A DNA stretch of 64,000 bases from NCBI RefSeq assembly GCF_963676475.1, contig NZ_OY781107.1:434001-498000 (forward strand), given 5' to 3'. How positions within the stretch are numbered: the first letter of the stretch is position 1; every line of letters starts with the position of its first letter. The position numbers were made by a program, and so were the translations under genes. This DNA comes from an uncultured Celeribacter sp. (lineage in GTDB: Bacteria; Pseudomonadota; Alphaproteobacteria; Rhodobacterales; Rhodobacteraceae). Under the pieces are notes generated by a model. The model was not told the DNA's origin and did not search any database. It saw only the letters and a program-made list of their open reading frames with translations. Of this stretch, positions 1-7,933 are shown in pieces.

Positions 1-683
1 ACCCCGACCGCATGAAAGCGGCTCAGAAATCCACGGGCGAAAAAGAAGCCATGCTGGTCGCCGAGGGTGAGATCGGTCGCACGCCGGTCGTCGCCGCGGC
101 GCAGGATTTCTCCTTCATGGCGGGCTCCATGGGCATGTATGTCGGCAACGCCTTCATCGCCGGTGTCGAGCGCGCGATTGAGCTCAAACGCCCCTTCATC
201 ATGTTCTCCGCCGCCGGTGGCGCCCGGATGCAGGAGGGGATTCTCTCTCTGATGCAAATGCCGCGCACCACTGTGGCGATTGAAATGCTCAAAGAGGCGG
301 GTCTGCCCTATATCGTGGTGCTCACCCACCCGACCACGGGCGGTGTGACGGCCTCTTATGCGATGCTGGGCGATGTGCAGATTGCCGAACCCAATGCGCT
401 GATCTGTTTCGCGGGGCCCCGTGTGATCGAACAGACGATCCGCGAGAAACTGCCCGAAGGCTTCCAGCGCGCCGAGTACCTTTTGGATCACGGCATGCTC
501 GACCGCGTCACCCATCGCACCAAGATGAAAGACGAGCTGGTCACCATTCTGCGGATGCTGGGCGGGTTGCCCCCGGCGGTCGCGGGCGAATTGCCTGCGC
601 CGAAAGCGGAAGAGGCCCCGGCAGAACCGAAACAGACCGAAACGCCCTCCGTCCAAGACGGGAACAAGGACGCGCAAAAGTGA
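1..683 (+). CDS. accD: Acetyl-CoA carboxylase carboxyltransferase subunit beta, 3' part
   Basis: The reading frame is open from the first base, so the gene's start and N-terminal zinc finger lie outside the window. The visible part is the crotonase-fold transferase domain of AccD, with PVVAAAQDFSFMAGSMG, the RMQEG turn, and PTTGGVTASYAMLGD followed by GPRVIEQTI, which build the acyl-CoA site. AccD pairs with AccA to move the carboxyl group from biotin to acetyl-CoA in the cytoplasm, the first step of fatty-acid synthesis. The last 35 or so residues are a Pro/Glu/Ala-rich tail of low complexity. Its stop codon overlaps the GTG start of folC, so the two are very probably one transcript. The accD-folC order is common in alphaproteobacteria. 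Confidence 0.95.
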   Translation, partial: PDRMKAAQKSTGEKEAMLVAEGEIGRTPVVAAAQDFSFMAGSMGMYVGNAFIAGVERAIELKRPFIMFSAAGGARMQEGILSLMQMPRTTVAIEMLKEAGLPYIVVLTHPTTGGVTASYAMLGDVQIAEPNALICFAGPRVIEQTIREKLPEGFQRAEYLLDHGMLDRVTHRTKMKDELVTILRMLGGLPPAVAGELPAPKAEEAPAEPKQTETPSVQDGNKDAQK

Positions 684-1954
684 CCACCCAAAATTCCGAT
701 GTCATCCTCGACCGGTTGATGTCCCTACACCCCAAGATCATTGATCTTGTCCTTGATCGTGTCTGGCGCCTTCTTGACGCTCTGGATCATCCCGAGCGCA
801 AATTGCCGCCCGTGATCCATATCGCGGGCACCAATGGCAAAGGCTCCACCCAGGCGATGATCCGCGCCGGGCTTGAGGCGGCGGGCAAAAGCGTCCACGC
901 CTATACCTCGCCACATCTGGCCCGGTTTCATGAGCGTATTCGTCTGGCCGGAGATCTGATTTCTGAGCCGGACCTGATGGAGGTGCTCGAAGAATGCGAG
1001 CGCGCCAATGGCGGCGAGCCGATCACCTATTTCGAGATCACCACCGTGGCCGGCCTCCTCGCCATGTCGCGTGGGCCTGCCGATTACACCCTGTTGGAAG
1101 TGGGCCTTGGCGGGCGCCTCGACGCCACCAATGTGATTGAAAAACCTGAGCTTTCGGTCATCACGCCGATCTCCATCGACCACACGCAATTCCTAGGCGA
1201 TACGCTCACCGCGATCGCAGGCGAGAAAGCCGGGATTATCAAACGTGGCGTGCCCTGCGTTGTTGGCCCGCAACCGGACGAAGCCCTCGACGTGATCGAA
1301 GCCACAGCCGCCCGCCTCGGCGCGCCTTTGCTGCGGTATGGCCAAGAATGGCATGTATGGGAAGAGCGTGGCCGGTTGATTTTCCAAGACGAAACCGGCC
1401 TGCGCGATCTGCCTTTGCCGCGTCTTCTGGGCCATCACCAGATCATCAACGCAGGCGCCGCCATCGCCGCTTTGCGTCACATGGGCTACGACGACGCCGC
1501 GCTTGAGGCCGCCCTCACCGACGCCTTCTGGCCCGCGCGGATGCAGCGGCTCAAGACCGGGCCGCTGATCGACGCCGCCCCTCAGGCCGAGCTTTGGCTC
1601 GATGGTGGGCACAATCCGGCGGCGGGTGTGGCTTTGGCCGAAGCGCTGGATCGCCTGCCCAAGCGCCCGACCTATATGATCTGCGGCATGCTCAGCACGA
1701 AAGACGTCGGTGGCTATCTGCGTGAACTCAAAGGCCACACGGAACAATTGATCGCCGTGTCGATCCCGGACTCACAGGCCACACTGTCAGCCCATGAGAC
1801 CGCCGAATTCGCCCGCGCCGAAGGGTTTGACACTTTGGAAGCCGACAGTGTTCTGTCCGCGATCCAAGGCATCATCGCGGATCACCCCGAGGCGCGTATC
1901 CTGATTTGCGGTTCGCTTTACCTCGCGGGGCATGTGCTGCAAAGCAACGGCTAA
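680..1954 (+). CDS. folC: Bifunctional folylpolyglutamate synthase / dihydrofolate synthase
   Basis: FolC adds glutamate to dihydropteroate and to reduced folates using ATP. The 424-residue protein has the usual length. The Mur-ligase-type P-loop TNGKGS is at residues 51-56, VGLGGRLDATN at 141-151 and DGGHNPA at 308-314, which marks the C-terminal ligase domain. The GTG start at 680 shares four bases with the accD stop (GTGA), which supports translational coupling and this start. A GC-rich hairpin follows the stop, so the accD-folC unit probably ends here. Confidence 0.95.
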   Translation: MTTQNSDVILDRLMSLHPKIIDLVLDRVWRLLDALDHPERKLPPVIHIAGTNGKGSTQAMIRAGLEAAGKSVHAYTSPHLARFHERIRLAGDLISEPDLMEVLEECERANGGEPITYFEITTVAGLLAMSRGPADYTLLEVGLGGRLDATNVIEKPELSVITPISIDHTQFLGDTLTAIAGEKAGIIKRGVPCVVGPQPDEALDVIEATAARLGAPLLRYGQEWHVWEERGRLIFQDETGLRDLPLPRLLGHHQIINAGAAIAALRHMGYDDAALEAALTDAFWPARMQRLKTGPLIDAAPQAELWLDGGHNPAAGVALAEALDRLPKRPTYMICGMLSTKDVGGYLRELKGHTEQLIAVSIPDSQATLSAHETAEFARAEGFDTLEADSVLSAIQGIIADHPEARILICGSLYLAGHVLQSNG

Positions 1955-1974
1955 GAACCTGTCGAACAGCTTCT

Positions 1975-2006
1975 GTGCGCCCGCGCGTGTTTGCGTTCGG
2001 GCGCGC
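1975..2006 (+). terminator. GC-rich hairpin after folC, possible terminator
   Basis: GCGCCCG at 1977-1983 pairs with CGGGCGC at 1998-2004 and extends by about two more pairs including a wobble. The downstream tract is pyrimidine-rich but is not a clean T run, so termination is likely but not certain. Confidence 0.4.
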
Positions 2007-2044
2007 GCATCGTATCTCTGTCTTCAAGTGTAAGGAGACAGAAC

Positions 2045-3073
2045 ATGGCTTTGGAATTCGGCGTAGACACGTTTGGCGACGTCACATGGGACGAACTCGG
2101 CAATGATTTGCCGCAGGGTCAGGTCATCCGCAACGTCATCGCGGAAGGCGTATTGACCGATCAGGTCGGCCTCGATGTCTTTGGCCTGGGCGAACATCAC
2201 CGCCCGGATTTCGCCGTCTCCGCCATCGAACCGGTGCTCGCCGCCATCGCCGCGCAGACTTCTAACGTGAAACTGACCTCCGCCGTCACGGTGCTGTCTT
2301 CCGACGATCCGATCCGGGTGTTTCAACGCTTTTCGACGCTGCAAGCGATCTCCAATGGTCGCGCCGAAGTCACGCTCGGGCGCGGCTCTTTCACGGAAAG
2401 CTTCCCGCTCTTCGGCTTTGATCTCTCGGATTACGAAATGCTGTTCGAAGAGAAATTCGAGCTGTTCAAGCTTTTGACCACACAAGACAAAATCAGCTGG
2501 TCCGGACGTCACCGCACCGCGTTGAAACAACAGGCGGTCTATCCCCGCCCCGAACGCCCGATCCCGGTCTGGCTCGGTGTTGGCGGCACCCCGCAATCGG
2601 TGGTGCGCGCCGCGACCAATGATGTCTCCATGACGCTTGCGATCATCGGCGGAAGCCCCGCGCGGTTCAAACCCTTTGCCGATCTCTACCGCGATGTGCG
2701 CAAACAAATGGATGCGCCGATGCTGCCGCTGGGCGCGCATTCGCCGGGGCATATCGCCAGGACGGACGCCGAGGCCCGCGATCGCTATTTCGACGGCTAC
2801 CGGATCATGCATGAACGCATCGGTGCGAGCCGCGGCTGGCCGCCGCTGACGCGCGAAGCCTTTGAGCATGAGGTGGACCACGGCGCGCTCTTCGTCGGTT
2901 CGCCCGAGACGGTCGCCCAGAAAATCGCCGCCACGGTCTCTGTTCTGGGGTTGGATCGGTTCGACCTGAAATATTCCGCCGGTCCCGTGAGCCATAACGC
3001 ACTCATGGACACGATCCGCCTCTACGGCGAAGAAGTCACACCGCGCGTGCGGGAGATTTTGGCGGAGGGCTGA
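2045..3073 (+). CDS. Luciferase-like (LLM class) flavin-dependent monooxygenase
   Basis: The 342-residue protein belongs to the bacterial luciferase-like TIM-barrel monooxygenases. Typical segments are FGLGEHHRPDFAVSAIEP near residue 40, the strand LTSAVTVLSSDDPIRVFQ, RAEVTLGRGSF, and PIPVWLGVGGTPQSVVRAA, which usually lies near the flavin phosphate. The substrate cannot be read from the sequence. The start at 2045 is chosen because an AGGAG ribosome-binding site sits eight bases upstream; an in-frame upstream extension to 1991 has none. The gene stands alone between the hairpin after folC and the convergent zapE gene. Family is certain, function generic. Confidence 0.85.
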   Translation: MALEFGVDTFGDVTWDELGNDLPQGQVIRNVIAEGVLTDQVGLDVFGLGEHHRPDFAVSAIEPVLAAIAAQTSNVKLTSAVTVLSSDDPIRVFQRFSTLQAISNGRAEVTLGRGSFTESFPLFGFDLSDYEMLFEEKFELFKLLTTQDKISWSGRHRTALKQQAVYPRPERPIPVWLGVGGTPQSVVRAATNDVSMTLAIIGGSPARFKPFADLYRDVRKQMDAPMLPLGAHSPGHIARTDAEARDRYFDGYRIMHERIGASRGWPPLTREAFEHEVDHGALFVGSPETVAQKIAATVSVLGLDRFDLKYSAGPVSHNALMDTIRLYGEEVTPRVREILAEG

Positions 3074-3112
3074 TCAGCCCTTCACTTCCTGGGGCTCCGC
3101 CCGTTCGTCGCT

Positions 3113-3137
3113 GAAATCAGTCCCCCGGACTGATTTC
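3113..3137. terminator. Perfect 11-bp hairpin across the zapE stop codon
   Basis: GAAATCAGTCC (3113-3123) and GGACTGATTTC (3127-3137) are exact reverse complements around a three-base loop. The stem contains the last codons and the stop of zapE and lies 40 bases beyond the end of the convergent monooxygenase gene. There is only a short T run, so it may act as a weak bidirectional terminator or as a 3'-end stabiliser. Confidence 0.45.
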
Positions 3138-4217
3138 CGGGCGCTCCTCACCCCAGTGCGCATCCTGCATTTCTCTGAGGCGCGACGCCGTGCGCTCGAA
3201 CTCGAACGCTCCCGCGCCCTCGATATAAAGCCGCTCCGGCTCATCGACGGCGGTGCAGACCGTGCGCACTTTGGCCTCATAAAGCGCGTCGATCAGGGTC
3301 ACGAACCGCTTCGCCTCGTTGAAATTGCCACGTGTCAGACGCGGGATGTCTTCAAGGATCAAAAGCTTCACCGCATCGGCAATCACCAGATAGTCCCCCG
3401 GCCCGAACATCTGGCCGCAGAGGTCCCAAAACGTCGCCCGCGCGATGCCGTTGTGGAACTTCGGCAGGACCACATCGCGGCCTTTGACCTTCAGCGTCAG
3501 GCTCTCCGTCGCGCCGCCCGTCAGGTCGGTCCAGATGTCGTCAATCGTCGCGCGCACATCGCCCGTCACCGGATGGAAATAGACCGGCGTCCCGGTCAGA
3601 CGCCCCTGTCGATAATCCACTGGCGAATGCAGGTGATGCACGTCGAGCTTCTGTTTCAAAATCTCGATGAAGGGCAGGAAGAGCTGGCGATTCAGCCCGT
3701 CCTTGTAAAGATCGTCCGGCACGCGGTTCGAGGTGGTGACGACGGTCACGCCATTGGCAAACAGCCCCTCGAACAACCGCCCCACAATCATCGCATCGGC
3801 GATGTCCGTGATCTGCATCTCATCAAAGCACAAGAGTTTGATCTCATGCGAAATCTTGTCGACAACGGGTGCGATGGCATCCGAAGTTCCGGCCTTGCGT
3901 GCGGCCTCGATCCCCGCCTGCACCTCCTGCATGAAGGCATGAAAATGCACCCGGCGCGCGGGCACAGGGGAATGTTCGTAGAACAGATCCATCAGCATGG
4001 ATTTGCCGCGCCCGACCCCACCCCAAAGGTAAAGCCCACGCACGGCTTCGGGCTTTTTGCGGCCACCGATCAGGGACAAAAGCCCCTTTTTCGTCGGCTG
4101 GTTGGCAAGATCGGAGCGCACCCGCTCCAACAGCGGCAAGACCGCCTCTTGCGCCGGGTCGGCGCGCAGCGTGCCTTCGGCCACACGGGCCGCGTAGATA
4201 TCCATCAGCGTTGTCAT
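3117..4217 (-). CDS. zapE: ZapE/AFG1-family ATPase, cell-division protein
   Basis: This 366-residue P-loop ATPase has Walker A GGVGRGKS at residues 66-73 and Walker B with sensor CFDEMQITD at 130-138, both diagnostic of the AFG1/ZapE family. In E. coli ZapE associates with the constricting FtsZ ring; the mitochondrial homologue AFG1 is linked to protein quality control. Length and motif order match the family. The ATG at 4217 gives the expected N-terminus MTTLMDIYAARV. The gene is transcribed alone, towards the monooxygenase gene, and its stop lies inside a perfect 11-bp hairpin. Confidence 0.9.
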   Translation of the reverse strand: MTTLMDIYAARVAEGTLRADPAQEAVLPLLERVRSDLANQPTKKGLLSLIGGRKKPEAVRGLYLWGGVGRGKSMLMDLFYEHSPVPARRVHFHAFMQEVQAGIEAARKAGTSDAIAPVVDKISHEIKLLCFDEMQITDIADAMIVGRLFEGLFANGVTVVTTSNRVPDDLYKDGLNRQLFLPFIEILKQKLDVHHLHSPVDYRQGRLTGTPVYFHPVTGDVRATIDDIWTDLTGGATESLTLKVKGRDVVLPKFHNGIARATFWDLCGQMFGPGDYLVIADAVKLLILEDIPRLTRGNFNEAKRFVTLIDALYEAKVRTVCTAVDEPERLYIEGAGAFEFERTASRLREMQDAHWGEERPEISPGD

Positions 4218-4328
4218 ACCCCGTTCCTACTGCGCGCCAACGCATAAGGAAAGATGATGTGCACCATCTTGATCATTCGATTGACGCCAAGCGCAATTTT
4301 GCCGAAACCTGTGGCAAAGGAGACCACG

Positions 4329-5582
4329 ATGTCCCAAACACGCACGCCCCTCATCACGCCCGTCCTCATCGCCGGCTGTGTCGTCATCGTCATCAGCTTT
4401 GCGATCCGCGCGTCCTTTGGCGTGTTTCAGATCCCGATTGCAACAGAGTTCAACTGGCCTCGCGCCGAGTTTTCTCTGGCGATTGCGATCCAGAACCTGT
4501 TTTGGGGCATCGGCCAGCCGATTTTCGGCGCCCTGGCGGAACGCATCGGCGATCGCAAGGCGATCATTCTGGGCGCCGTGATCTATGCAGCCGGGCTTGT
4601 GCTGTCGTCGATGGCGGTCTCTCCGCTGGCACATCAGTTCTACGAAACCCTTGTGGGCTTTGGCATCGCGGGCACCGGTTTTGGCGTGATTTTGGCTGTC
4701 GTGGGCCGGGCCTCAAGTGATGAAAACCGCTCGATGTCGCTAGCCATCGCCACCGCTGCCGGGTCCGCCGGTCAGGTTTTCGGCGCACCTTTGGCCGAGT
4801 GGCTGTTGAGCTTCATGTCCTGGCAGAACGTGTTCCTGTTGTTCGCCGCCTCCGTTCTCGCCTCCCTCGCCGTCCTGCCGATGATGCGCAGCCCGGATGT
4901 TGCCAGCAAAGCCGAGTTGGAAGAAAGCCTTGGCGCCATTCTGGGCAAGGCCTTCCGTGATCCGACCTACACGCTGATCTTCCTGGGCTTCTTCTCCTGC
5001 GGTTATCAGCTTGCCTTCATCACCGCGCATTTCCCGGCGCTGGTGACCGAGATGTGCGGCGCGATTGATCCCTCTGGCACCCTGGCTTCTCTGGGCGTGT
5101 CGACGACCTCCGCGCTTGGGGCGATTTCGATTTCGCTGATCGGCCTCGCAAATATTGGCGGCACCTTGTTTGCTGGCTGGCTCGGCAATCGGTTTTCCAA
5201 GAAATACCTGCTTGCCGGCATTTACTTGGGGCGGACTCTGGCCGCCGCCGCCTTTATCGCCTTGCCGATTACACCCACCTCGGTGCTGATTTTCTCCGTC
5301 GTCATGGGGGCGCTTTGGCTCGCCACGGTGCCGCTAACCTCGGGGCTCGTCGCGCATATCTATGGGCTGCGCTACATGGGCACGCTCTACGGGATTGTCT
5401 TTTTCTCCCACCAATTGGGCGCGTTCTTGGGCGTCTGGCTCGGCGGGCGGCTCTACGATCTCTACGGCGATTACACCATGGTCTGGTGGGTCGGCGTTGG
5501 CATCGGGGCGTTCTCCGCTATCGTGCATTTGCCGGTCAAGGAAATCCCCTTGGGGCAACGTGCGGAGCGCGCGTTAGGCTAA
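4329..5582 (+). CDS. MFS transporter (12 membrane segments)
   Basis: The 417-residue protein has about twelve hydrophobic segments and major-facilitator features, including the loop GALAERIGDRKAI between segments two and three and a related LGNRFSKKYLLAG half-way. The sequence most resembles the oxalate/formate- or monocarboxylate-type MFS group, but the substrate is not determinable. The start at 4329 is preferred over an ATG 75 bases upstream because AAAGGAG precedes it at good spacing and the shorter protein begins just before the first membrane span. Its 3' end overlaps the convergent HAD gene by nine bases. Confidence 0.85.
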   Translation: MSQTRTPLITPVLIAGCVVIVISFAIRASFGVFQIPIATEFNWPRAEFSLAIAIQNLFWGIGQPIFGALAERIGDRKAIILGAVIYAAGLVLSSMAVSPLAHQFYETLVGFGIAGTGFGVILAVVGRASSDENRSMSLAIATAAGSAGQVFGAPLAEWLLSFMSWQNVFLLFAASVLASLAVLPMMRSPDVASKAELEESLGAILGKAFRDPTYTLIFLGFFSCGYQLAFITAHFPALVTEMCGAIDPSGTLASLGVSTTSALGAISISLIGLANIGGTLFAGWLGNRFSKKYLLAGIYLGRTLAAAAFIALPITPTSVLIFSVVMGALWLATVPLTSGLVAHIYGLRYMGTLYGIVFFSHQLGAFLGVWLGGRLYDLYGDYTMVWWVGVGIGAFSAIVHLPVKEIPLGQRAERALG

Positions 5583-6194
5583 GTCTTCCGCCGTCAAAAG
5601 ACCCTCTGAGACCAGCCGTGCGGCCCAGCCCTCCGGCCCCTCGAACAGATGCGTCTGCCATCCGCGCGAGGCGGCCATGTCGATATTGTCCTGCCGGTCA
5701 TCGGTGAACAACAGGCGCTCCGGCGCGATTTTGCAATCGGCCTCAACCATCTCGTAGATGATAGACTGCGGCTTGACACAGCCCATCCGCCCGGAAACAT
5801 AGCGCCGGTCGAAGTCGGTCAGAAACGGGTACTGGGTTTCAGCATATTCAAAGCTCTCGACCCCGAAATTCGTCAGGGCAAACACCGGCACACCTTTGGT
5901 GCGCAGAGCCCGCAAAATCTTGACTGAGGCGGGGATCGCAGGCGCCGCCATTTTGATCCAGTCGAAATACCACATCAGGATTTCGTCTTTAAAATCAGGA
6001 CATTGCGTGGCACAGGCCTCAATCGTCTTGCGGAAATCATGGCCCTGATCGACCAGATCGTTCATCGCATGAAGATCGACCGCCTCGAACATTGCCTTGC
6101 GCCGGGCCTCGCCGATCACCGCATCGTAATGCCGCTCCGGCTGCCATTCGATCAACACGTTGCCGATGTCGAAAATCACCGCATCTATGGTCAT
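5574..6194 (-). CDS. HAD-superfamily hydrolase, YihX-like sugar phosphatase type
   Basis: The 206-residue protein opens with FDIGNVLIEW, the nucleophile motif of HAD enzymes; the first Asp (residue 9) is kept and the usual second Asp is Gly, as in E. coli YihX. A motif near the C-terminus, GCVKPQSIIYEMV followed by LLFTDDRQDNI, supplies the Lys and the acidic pair for Mg2+. The likely reaction is dephosphorylation of a small phosphate ester such as a sugar phosphate. The ATG overlaps the stop of the upstream yaiI-like gene (ATGA), so the two are probably co-translated. Confidence 0.8.
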   Translation of the reverse strand: MTIDAVIFDIGNVLIEWQPERHYDAVIGEARRKAMFEAVDLHAMNDLVDQGHDFRKTIEACATQCPDFKDEILMWYFDWIKMAAPAIPASVKILRALRTKGVPVFALTNFGVESFEYAETQYPFLTDFDRRYVSGRMGCVKPQSIIYEMVEADCKIAPERLLFTDDRQDNIDMAASRGWQTHLFEGPEGWAARLVSEGLLTAEDLA

Positions 6195-6649
6195 GTCGCA
6201 TCCCTTTTGGCGCCCTGCACGGCGCGTTCCAAAGCATCGAGAAAACGCGAGCGATCCGCTTTCGAGAATGGCTTGCCGCCACCCTGTCGAAACGGGTCTG
6301 CCGCGCGCAGGTCATACATCAAATCCCGCGTCGCCAAAGCATTGCCAATGTTGGACGGCGTGAACGCCTCGCCATCATGCTTGAGCGTGCGCGCCCCGGT
6401 CTCGACCGTTTTCGCAGCCAAGGGAATATCACCGGTTACAACCACATCGCCGCGCCCCGCCCGTTCCGCAATCCACATGTCGGCAATGTCCGGCCCATCG
6501 GGCACAAAGACCATTTCGACATAGGGATTTTGCGACGGACGCAGCCCGCCGTTACAGACAAACAGACATTGGATTTGATGCCGCGTGGCGACTTTCTCCA
6601 CCTCGGCTTTCACGGGGCAGGCATCGGCATCGACATAAATCTTGGTCAC
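6191..6649 (-). CDS. YaiI/YqxD family protein (DUF188)
   Basis: The protein begins KIYVDADACPVK after the start and contains GDVVVTGDIPLAAKTVETG and a FTPSNIGNALATRDLMYDLR-like segment, the signature of the DUF188 family. This group has a PIN-like fold with acidic residues, but no function has been firmly assigned. The GTG at 6649 is preferred because it gives 152 residues, the length of E. coli YaiI. A TTG at 6691, directly after the mbfA stop, would add 14 residues without family support. It sits in a run mbfA - yaiI-like - HAD on the same strand with overlaps or short gaps, so the three may share a transcript. Confidence 0.85.
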   Translation of the reverse strand: MTKIYVDADACPVKAEVEKVATRHQIQCLFVCNGGLRPSQNPYVEMVFVPDGPDIADMWIAERAGRGDVVVTGDIPLAAKTVETGARTLKHDGEAFTPSNIGNALATRDLMYDLRAADPFRQGGGKPFSKADRSRFLDALERAVQGAKRDAT

Positions 6650-6691
6650 GGGGTCCGTCTTTGGCTGGCTTTTTCTTGGCAAAATACTCAA

Positions 6692-7669
6692 TCAGCCTCC
6701 GCCAATGAGCACCCCCGCAGCGAACACCAGAGCGCCGCCGAACACAACCTGAAATGCCGCGCGCATGAAGGGTGTGTTCATGTATTTCTTTTGAATCCAG
6801 GCAATCGACCACAGCTCAATGAACACAACCGCCATGGCGATGAAAGTCGCGGTCCAGAAATGCGGGATCAGATAGGGCAACGCGTGCCCCAAGCCCCCCA
6901 GCGTCGTCATCACGCCAGAGGCAATGCCGCGCTTCATTGGCGAGCCACGGCCGGAGAGTTCACCATCGTCCGATGCGGCCTCGGTGAAGCCCATGGAAAT
7001 CCCGGCCCCGACCGAGGCCGCCAAGCCCACGAGGAAGGTCGTATGGGTGTCCTGCGTTGCGAAAGCGGTGGCGAAGATCGGCGCGAGGGTGGACACAGAG
7101 CCGTCCATCAAGCCCGCCAGCCCCGGCTGCACCCAAGTCAAAACGAACTGACGATGTGCAGTCTTTTCCTCTTCGCTGCGAGTCTCGTCCGTGAGGTGCT
7201 CGTCCTCAAGCTCACCCGCCCGCCGATCGTGCCCGGCTTCCGCCGCCGCCAGACGACCGAGAAGGGCGCGTGTGTCGGCGTCCTGCGTGCGCTCTGCGGC
7301 CTTACGATAAAAGGCCTCGGCGCCCTGCTCCATCGCATGGGCTTCCTCGCGAATACGCTCAAGGCCGAGATTGCCGATCAGCCAGACAGGGTTGCGCGTG
7401 TAATACCCCGCGACATGTTCGCGGCGGATGAGCGGGATCACATCCCCGAACCGCCGTTTGTGGAGGGAGATCAGTGCCTCCCGATGCCCGTCTTCCTCTT
7501 CGGCCATGCCATCGAAAATCTTGGCGCTGTCCGGGAAGTCCGTGCGCAGGTGTTCGGCATATTGGCGATAAATCCGCGCGTCGTCTTCCTCCGAGGAAAT
7601 CGCCAGAGCGATGATTTCCTGTTCGCTGAGATCCGAGAAGCGTTTGCGATTGGCAATGGCAGGGAACAT
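6692..7669 (-). CDS. mbfA: MbfA-type membrane-bound ferritin / iron exporter
   Basis: The first 160 residues form a ferritin-like four-helix domain with repeated Glu/His iron ligands (SSEEDDARIYRQYAEHL, AEEEDGHREALI, EEAHAMEQGAEAFYRK, AAAEAGHDRRAGELE). The second half is a VIT1/CCC1-type membrane domain of about five segments. This fusion is MbfA, which exports iron from the cytoplasm and protects against iron and peroxide stress in Agrobacterium and Bradyrhizobium. The ATG at 7669 (325 residues) is chosen because AGAGG lies five bases upstream; a GTG two codons earlier would overlap that site. A perfect Irr-box-like palindrome overlaps its promoter, so repression by Irr under low iron is expected. 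Confidence 0.9.
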   Translation of the reverse strand: MFPAIANRKRFSDLSEQEIIALAISSEEDDARIYRQYAEHLRTDFPDSAKIFDGMAEEEDGHREALISLHKRRFGDVIPLIRREHVAGYYTRNPVWLIGNLGLERIREEAHAMEQGAEAFYRKAAERTQDADTRALLGRLAAAEAGHDRRAGELEDEHLTDETRSEEEKTAHRQFVLTWVQPGLAGLMDGSVSTLAPIFATAFATQDTHTTFLVGLAASVGAGISMGFTEAASDDGELSGRGSPMKRGIASGVMTTLGGLGHALPYLIPHFWTATFIAMAVVFIELWSIAWIQKKYMNTPFMRAAFQVVFGGALVFAAGVLIGGG

Positions 7670-7680
7670 GGGCACCTCTG

Positions 7681-7699
7681 ATTTAGAATGGTTCTAAAT
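7681..7699. promoter_or_regulatory. Iron control element (Irr box)-like palindrome upstream of mbfA
   Basis: ATTTAGAA (7681-7688) and TTCTAAAT (7692-7699) are perfect 8-bp inverted repeats around TGG. The core TTTAGAA-N3-TTCTAAA has the form described for the iron control element bound by Irr in alphaproteobacteria. It starts 11 bases upstream of the mbfA ATG and overlaps the predicted -10 box, the expected place for a repressor site. Confidence 0.85.
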
Positions 7700-7724
7700 T
7701 AGTCTGTGCAGGCGCTCACTGCAA
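7696..7724 (-). promoter_or_regulatory. Predicted sigma-70 promoter of mbfA
   Basis: On the minus strand, TTGCAG (7724-7719) and TAATTT (7701-7696) are separated by 17 bases. The -10 element runs into the Irr-box-like palindrome, so a bound repressor would occlude polymerase. Confidence 0.55.
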
Positions 7725-7759
7725 CTGCTATTACGACGCAGAAACGCGAAATTCTGCAC

Positions 7760-7788
7760 TTGCACAACTAAACTGACCTGTTTACTTT
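7760..7788 (+). promoter_or_regulatory. Predicted promoter of the candidate small RNA
   Basis: TTGCAC (7760-7765), 17 bases, then TACTTT (7783-7788). The -35 matches well and the -10 only partly. It places a start near 7795, directly before three consecutive hairpins. Confidence 0.4.
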
Positions 7789-7794
7789 TAAAAA

Positions 7795-7867
7795 AGGCCC
7801 TCGTGGCCGATATCGACATCCCTGTCGAGCACTGGGCGGGTCTATCAATCATAGGCCTGCCTTTTTT
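7795..7867 (+). ncRNA. Candidate small RNA with three hairpins and terminator
   Basis: The segment has no credible protein frame. It holds GGCC-CTCGT-GGCC (7796-7808), TCGACA-TCCC-TGTCGA (7813-7828), and a terminator stem of 11 pairs, two of them wobbles, at 7835-7845/7851-7861 with loop CAATC followed by six T. A promoter-like pair lies just upstream. Together this is the layout of a free-standing bacterial sRNA of about 73 nt. It is transcribed away from mbfA and lies upstream of the TetR gene, whose own start is 67 bases beyond the terminator. An attenuated leader of the TetR gene is the alternative. No named RNA family was recognised. Confidence 0.55.
7835..7867 (+). terminator. Rho-independent terminator of the candidate sRNA
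   Basis: GGCGGGTCTAT (7835-7845) pairs with ATAGGCCTGCC (7851-7861) through eleven pairs including two G-U, with a five-base loop and TTTTTT at 7862-7867. Confidence 0.75.
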
Positions 7868-7933
7868 ATGGCCTTTTCGCTGGTCATGATTGGCACGAAA
7901 GCACTAAGATCGCGCCATAGAAAGAGCAAAACC

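Noticed and set aside
1991..2044. An extended start for the monooxygenase gene
   Set aside because: It begins within the hairpin after folC and has no ribosome-binding site, unlike the ATG at 2045.
6092..7681. A 529-codon plus-strand frame across yaiI-like and mbfA
   Set aside because: The minus-strand genes have definite motifs and a promoter; the composition of this frame is atypical.
7868..7933. An N-terminal extension of the TetR gene back to 7868
   Set aside because: It would begin directly at the end of an intrinsic terminator and adds residues not typical of the family.
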